A stretch of 18,367 nucleotides of DNA from Planctomycetaceae bacterium (GTDB taxonomy: Bacteria; Planctomycetota; Planctomycetia; Pirellulales; Pirellulaceae). Positions 15,701 through 18,367 of this stretch are shown here, piece by piece (position 1 is the stretch's first letter; the number at the start of each line of letters is the position of its first letter). Under the pieces are notes generated by a model. It had not been told where the DNA came from. It worked only from the letters and a program-made list of their open reading frames with translations, and made no database searches. Made by a program: the position numbers and the translations under genes. Location: assembly GCA_024642765.1 (NCBI GenBank), contig JAHEAM010000012.1:1-18367 (forward strand), in the 5' to 3' direction.

Positions 15701-17098
15701 TTAGGCCAGTTCAATTTTGCTGATTTCTTCCCACAATTGGGCGCTGGTGCGGATGCCGGCGTGAAAATCCTTCAGCAAAAACTTTTCGTTCGGGCTGTGG
15801 GGATTATCGTCGTCTTGGCCCCAGCCCAATAGCAGCGTACCAATTCCCAGTTTTTCGGCAAACGAATTGACAACGGGAATCGATCCTCCTGAGCGAATGA
15901 ATACGGGAGCTTTACCGAAGCCTTTTTCGATCGCTTTCGCAGCCGCCGTCATATACGGGCTATCAATTGGAACCATTGAACCAGGCGCGCCGTGCAAGTC
16001 GATTAAATCCATCGTGATTCCAGGCGGACAGATTGCGTTCAGTTTTCGCTGCAGCGACTCGTAAACTTTTTTCGGATCTTGATTGGGAACGAGTCTCAGA
16101 CTAAATTTCGCTCCTGCTTTCGCTGGCAAAACGGTCTTGGCACCCTCGCCTTGGTAACCGCCCCACAGGCCGTTGATATCAAACGTCGGCCGCGCCCACC
16201 GACGTTCGAGAGTCGTGTAGCCTTCTTCTCCAGTTAATCCAGTGACTCCCAAACCTTTCATGAACGCTTCATCATCGAATTTTAGATCGGCAAATTGTTC
16301 GCGTTCTGTTTCGGACAATTCGACGATGTCATCATAGAACCCGTCCAGCTGAATTTTGCCATGTAAGTCGATTAGGGCGCTGAGCATTTGCGTCAACGCG
16401 TTGGCAGGATTAGAGACAGCTCCGCCAAACGCTCCGCTGTGCAGGTCTTGTTTGGGGCCTGACAGTCGAAGTTCGAAATAAGCGATTCCGCGTAATCCAT
16501 AGGTGACGGCGGGCATGCCGGGAGCGTACTGCGAGCTGTCGCTAATGACCACAATATCGGCGTCAATCAATTCTAGTGCCTTGCGATTGGGTTGATCATA
16601 TTTTCCGGCTAGAAATTCTCCGAGGCCTTTCCTGCCGCATTCTTCTTCGCCTTCAATCAAAAACTTAAGGTTGATTGGCAGTTTGCCTGTCGCCTTGACC
16701 CAAGCCTCTGTGCCATACAGATGAGTAATCATTTGGCCTTTGTCATCAGTTGCGCCACGGGCAAAGATTTTCCCTTCTCGAATTGTTGGTTCGAACGGAG
16801 GCGTTATCCATTCGTCAAGCGGATCAGGCGGTTGCACGTCATAGTGTCCATAAACTAACACTGTTGGAAGTCCAGGAACTTGAGGCGATTCTGCATAGAC
16901 GATGGGGTGACCACATGTCTCGATGAGTTCTGTCTTAAAACTCAGGCCCTCAAATTTTGTCGCCAGCCATCTCGCGGCCTGTTCGACTTGCGGTTTGTAT
17001 TGTGGATCGGTGCTTACGCTCGCCATCCGCAACCATTCGCAAAGTTCCGACTCGAACCGCGAATGATTCGTTTTGAAGTAATCGTCAAAGTTTGCCAC
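15701..17098 (-). CDS. M20 family metallo-dipeptidase
   Basis: Two-metal cytoplasmic peptidase of the M20 family, resembling the carnosinase/PepV-like dipeptidase group. From GTG 17098 it has 465 residues; an in-frame TTG at 17119 would add seven. GTG is preferred because GAGG at 17107-17104 lies five bases upstream and the product then begins like its relatives (MANFDDYF). Metal and catalytic motifs are complete: VYGHYDVQPPDP (metal-binding His and the catalytic-site Asp), GATDDKGQ (bridging Asp), EGEEECG (general-base Glu and metal Glu), DSSQ (metal Asp), HSGAFGG in the lid/dimerisation domain, and the C-terminal HSPNE with the last metal His. No signal peptide is present. It is the first gene of the operon with serS and the VanZ-like gene, so it may recycle peptides beside translation. 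Secure family call. Confidence 0.95.
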   Translation of the reverse strand: MANFDDYFKTNHSRFESELCEWLRMASVSTDPQYKPQVEQAARWLATKFEGLSFKTELIETCGHPIVYAESPQVPGLPTVLVYGHYDVQPPDPLDEWITPPFEPTIREGKIFARGATDDKGQMITHLYGTEAWVKATGKLPINLKFLIEGEEECGRKGLGEFLAGKYDQPNRKALELIDADIVVISDSSQYAPGMPAVTYGLRGIAYFELRLSGPKQDLHSGAFGGAVSNPANALTQMLSALIDLHGKIQLDGFYDDIVELSETEREQFADLKFDDEAFMKGLGVTGLTGEEGYTTLERRWARPTFDINGLWGGYQGEGAKTVLPAKAGAKFSLRLVPNQDPKKVYESLQRKLNAICPPGITMDLIDLHGAPGSMVPIDSPYMTAAAKAIEKGFGKAPVFIRSGGSIPVVNSFAEKLGIGTLLLGWGQDDDNPHSPNEKFLLKDFHAGIRTSAQLWEEISKIELA

Positions 17099-17405
17099 AA
17101 CTCCCTCGTTTTTTGTCAAATTGTCCAGTTAGAAGCGAACCCCTATCCGCATTTATCGAGCAAGCAGGAAAACATTGATCGAACAACGCGATCGTCAGTT
17201 TTCTTACTTGAATTCCATGTTGAAAACGCTATTCTCAGAGCAGTTTTGGTCTACAATAGATGTTCTACACCCACAATATAACGGTGGATTTCTTTCTAAG
17301 CTATTCCGGGGGCCAAATTGAGCCGCGAACATGAGGCAAGTCGCAGCTAAATGGTTTGGTTGCCAAATATAAAGACGATTTCAGTTTTGAAAAGTTGATA
17401 GAAAC
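17099..17405. other. Intergenic region between divergent M20 and clpS genes
   Basis: About 300 bases should hold both promoters. No small gene or RNA is recognised; a 133-codon plus-strand frame running through it (16880-17281) is antisense to the M20 gene over most of its length and looks spurious. TACAAT at 17252-17257 resembles a -10 box reading toward clpS, but no -35 element sits at the right distance. A small dyad GATCG/CGATC lies near 17177-17193. Confidence 0.4.
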
Positions 17406-17753
17406 ATGGACGAAAATTCAATTGCTGTTGCCGAGCCGGTAGTTCGAACCGCCAGCAAAACCAATCAAAAGCCAAAACGTCAACCTCGCTATCATGTCAT
17501 TTTGTGGGATGACGACGATCACTCCTACGAATATGTGGTGTTGATGATGAACGCTTTGTTTGGTCACGAGGTCGAAAGAGCATTCATGATCGCTAAAGAA
17601 GTTGACCGCTCCGGGCGCGCCATTTGTTTGACGACAACCAAAGAATTGGCGGAACTCAAAGTCGAGCAAGTCCATTCCTTCGGCAAGGATATCTTAATTC
17701 AACGCTGCCAAGGCTCGATGAGTGCCTCGATTGAACCGGAAAGTAGCGAGTGA
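17406..17753 (+). CDS. clpS: ClpS-family Clp protease adaptor with altered N-degron pocket
   Basis: A 115-residue ClpS-fold protein. ClpS binds the ClpA/ClpC N-domain and delivers N-degron proteins to the Clp protease. After a 27-residue basic flexible tail comes the core YHVILWDDDDHSYEYVVLMM, matching E. coli YKVILVNDDYTPMEFV. The alignment continues without gaps through HEVERAFMIAKEVDRSGRAIC to about residue 73. On it, the pocket residues that bind the destabilising amino acid in E. coli are changed: N34 becomes D35, M40 becomes Y41 and H66 becomes D67; D35 is kept as D36. A typical ClpS role is therefore uncertain, although the Clp-docking face may persist. The C-terminus extends past the usual end (GSMSASIEPE). 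The ribosome binding site is weak. mtaB starts inside its stop codon. The fold is secure; the gene name is given for the family. Confidence 0.87.
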   Translation: MDENSIAVAEPVVRTASKTNQKPKRQPRYHVILWDDDDHSYEYVVLMMNALFGHEVERAFMIAKEVDRSGRAICLTTTKELAELKVEQVHSFGKDILIQRCQGSMSASIEPESSE

Positions 17754-18367
17754 GCGCAAAGATCAAAACCTTGACGCTCGGGTGCAAGGTCAATCAATAC
17801 GAGACGCAGCTTGTTCGCGACGGCCTGTTATCGGCTGGTTTTGTCGAGGCTGAAGACAAGGAGCCCGCAGATCTGTGCGTTGTCAATACCTGCACGGTAA
17901 CGAGCGAAGGCGACTCCAAAGGTCGCCAATTGATTCGCCGCCTACATCGAGATAACCCTAATGCAAAAATTGTAGTGATGGGTTGTTATGCATCACGTGC
18001 TCCTAATGAAGTTGCCGCTTTACCTGGCGTTACAGAAGTTGTTACCGACAAACGTGAAATTCCCGATCTGCTTGGGCGCTATGGAGTGATTGATTTGCCG
18101 AAAGGCATCAAAGGAATCAAGGGGCGAAGTCGCGCTTACGTCAAAGTCCAAGACGGTTGTTTGCTAAATTGCACCTACTGCATCATTCCACACGTTCGCC
18201 CCAACATGTACAGTCGACCCGCTAACGAGGTCGTCGAGGAAATCCGAAGCCTGGTCGAAAACGGCTTCCGAGAAATCGTATTGACTGGGATCCATTTGGG
18301 CCATTACGGAGTTGATTTTAACCGAAATCTACCGCGCGAAAGTTGGACCAGACTCTCAACGCTGCTG
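17750..18367 (+). CDS. mtaB: tRNA t6A37 methylthiotransferase MtaB (N-terminal part)
   Basis: Radical SAM methylthiotransferase that converts N6-threonylcarbamoyladenosine at tRNA position 37 to the 2-methylthio form. 206 codons are visible before the right edge. The N-terminal UPF0004 domain has its three iron-sulfur cysteines: C12 in TLGCKVNQYET, C48 in NTCTVT and C79 in VMGCYASR. The radical SAM cluster motif is C137-x3-C141-x2-C144 (DGCLLNCTYCIIPHVRP). LGCKVNQYE at the start and the VLTGIHLG segment point to the MtaB/YqeV branch rather than MiaB or RimO. The start is GTG 17750, overlapping the clpS stop by 4 bases (GTGA), with GGAAAG a few bases upstream; coupled translation is likely. 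The C-terminal TRAM region is outside the window. Confidence 0.92.
   Translation, partial: MSAKIKTLTLGCKVNQYETQLVRDGLLSAGFVEAEDKEPADLCVVNTCTVTSEGDSKGRQLIRRLHRDNPNAKIVVMGCYASRAPNEVAALPGVTEVVTDKREIPDLLGRYGVIDLPKGIKGIKGRSRAYVKVQDGCLLNCTYCIIPHVRPNMYSRPANEVVEEIRSLVENGFREIVLTGIHLGHYGVDFNRNLPRESWTRLSTLL

Noticed and set aside
1..18367. Defence system, CRISPR array, prophage or insertion sequence
   Set aside because: No repeat-spacer array, transposase, integrase, nuclease-helicase set or terminal inverted repeats were found; gene content is housekeeping or metabolic.

Overview
The window looks like a chromosomal stretch from a planctomycete, probably of the Pirellulales. This is inferred from gene content, not from a phylogenetic marker: a secreted PQQ-type beta-propeller protein, a secreted formylglycine sulfatase, an adenylylsulfate kinase with an extra segment, an unusual ClpS, mid-range GC and frequent TTG/GTG starts. 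I found no rRNA, tRNA, CRISPR array, insertion sequence, integrase or attachment site. The gene content is mostly housekeeping and I see no obvious multi-gene defence or mobile system. The interest lies in variant proteins and in odd gene pairings.

Layout from left to right. (1) The N-terminal part of a secreted beta-propeller protein (-) runs off the left edge. (2) A secreted M1-family metallopeptidase (+) follows, closed by a clear intrinsic terminator. (3) After about 560 bases with no supportable gene comes a minus-strand pair: an alpha-glucan (glycogen) phosphorylase and, 51 bases downstream, a PilZ protein with intact c-di-GMP-binding motifs. (4) A plus-strand set begins with an acyl-CoA dehydrogenase-like flavoprotein lacking the usual catalytic glutamate. 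It is closely followed by adenylylsulfate kinase (cysC), then by a GT2-like glycosyltransferase lacking the usual first acidic motif. (5) A DNA-alkylation repair pair follows: an Ada N-domain/AraC/AlkA fusion, and an O6-alkylguanine-DNA alkyltransferase 22 bases downstream. (6) A convergent secreted sulfatase (-) has its stop codon only 3 bases from that of the alkyltransferase. (7) A long hairpin separates it from a minus-strand operon of M20 dipeptidase, seryl-tRNA synthetase and a VanZ-like membrane protein; the last two overlap by 4 bases. (8) A divergent plus-strand pair, a ClpS variant and an MtaB-type tRNA methylthiotransferase overlapping by 4 bases, runs off the right edge.

How the genes may work together. 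The phosphorylase/PilZ pair suggests a c-di-GMP link to glycogen mobilisation. The alkylation pair divides the job of E. coli Ada plus AlkA differently: the methyl-phosphotriester sensor and HTH are fused to the glycosylase, and the methyltransferase is free. The cysC product (PAPS) could feed sulfation of glycans or lipids, since no reductive sulfate-assimilation genes lie nearby. The M20/serS/vanZ and clpS/mtaB groups are translation and protein-turnover functions. These links are inferences from gene order.
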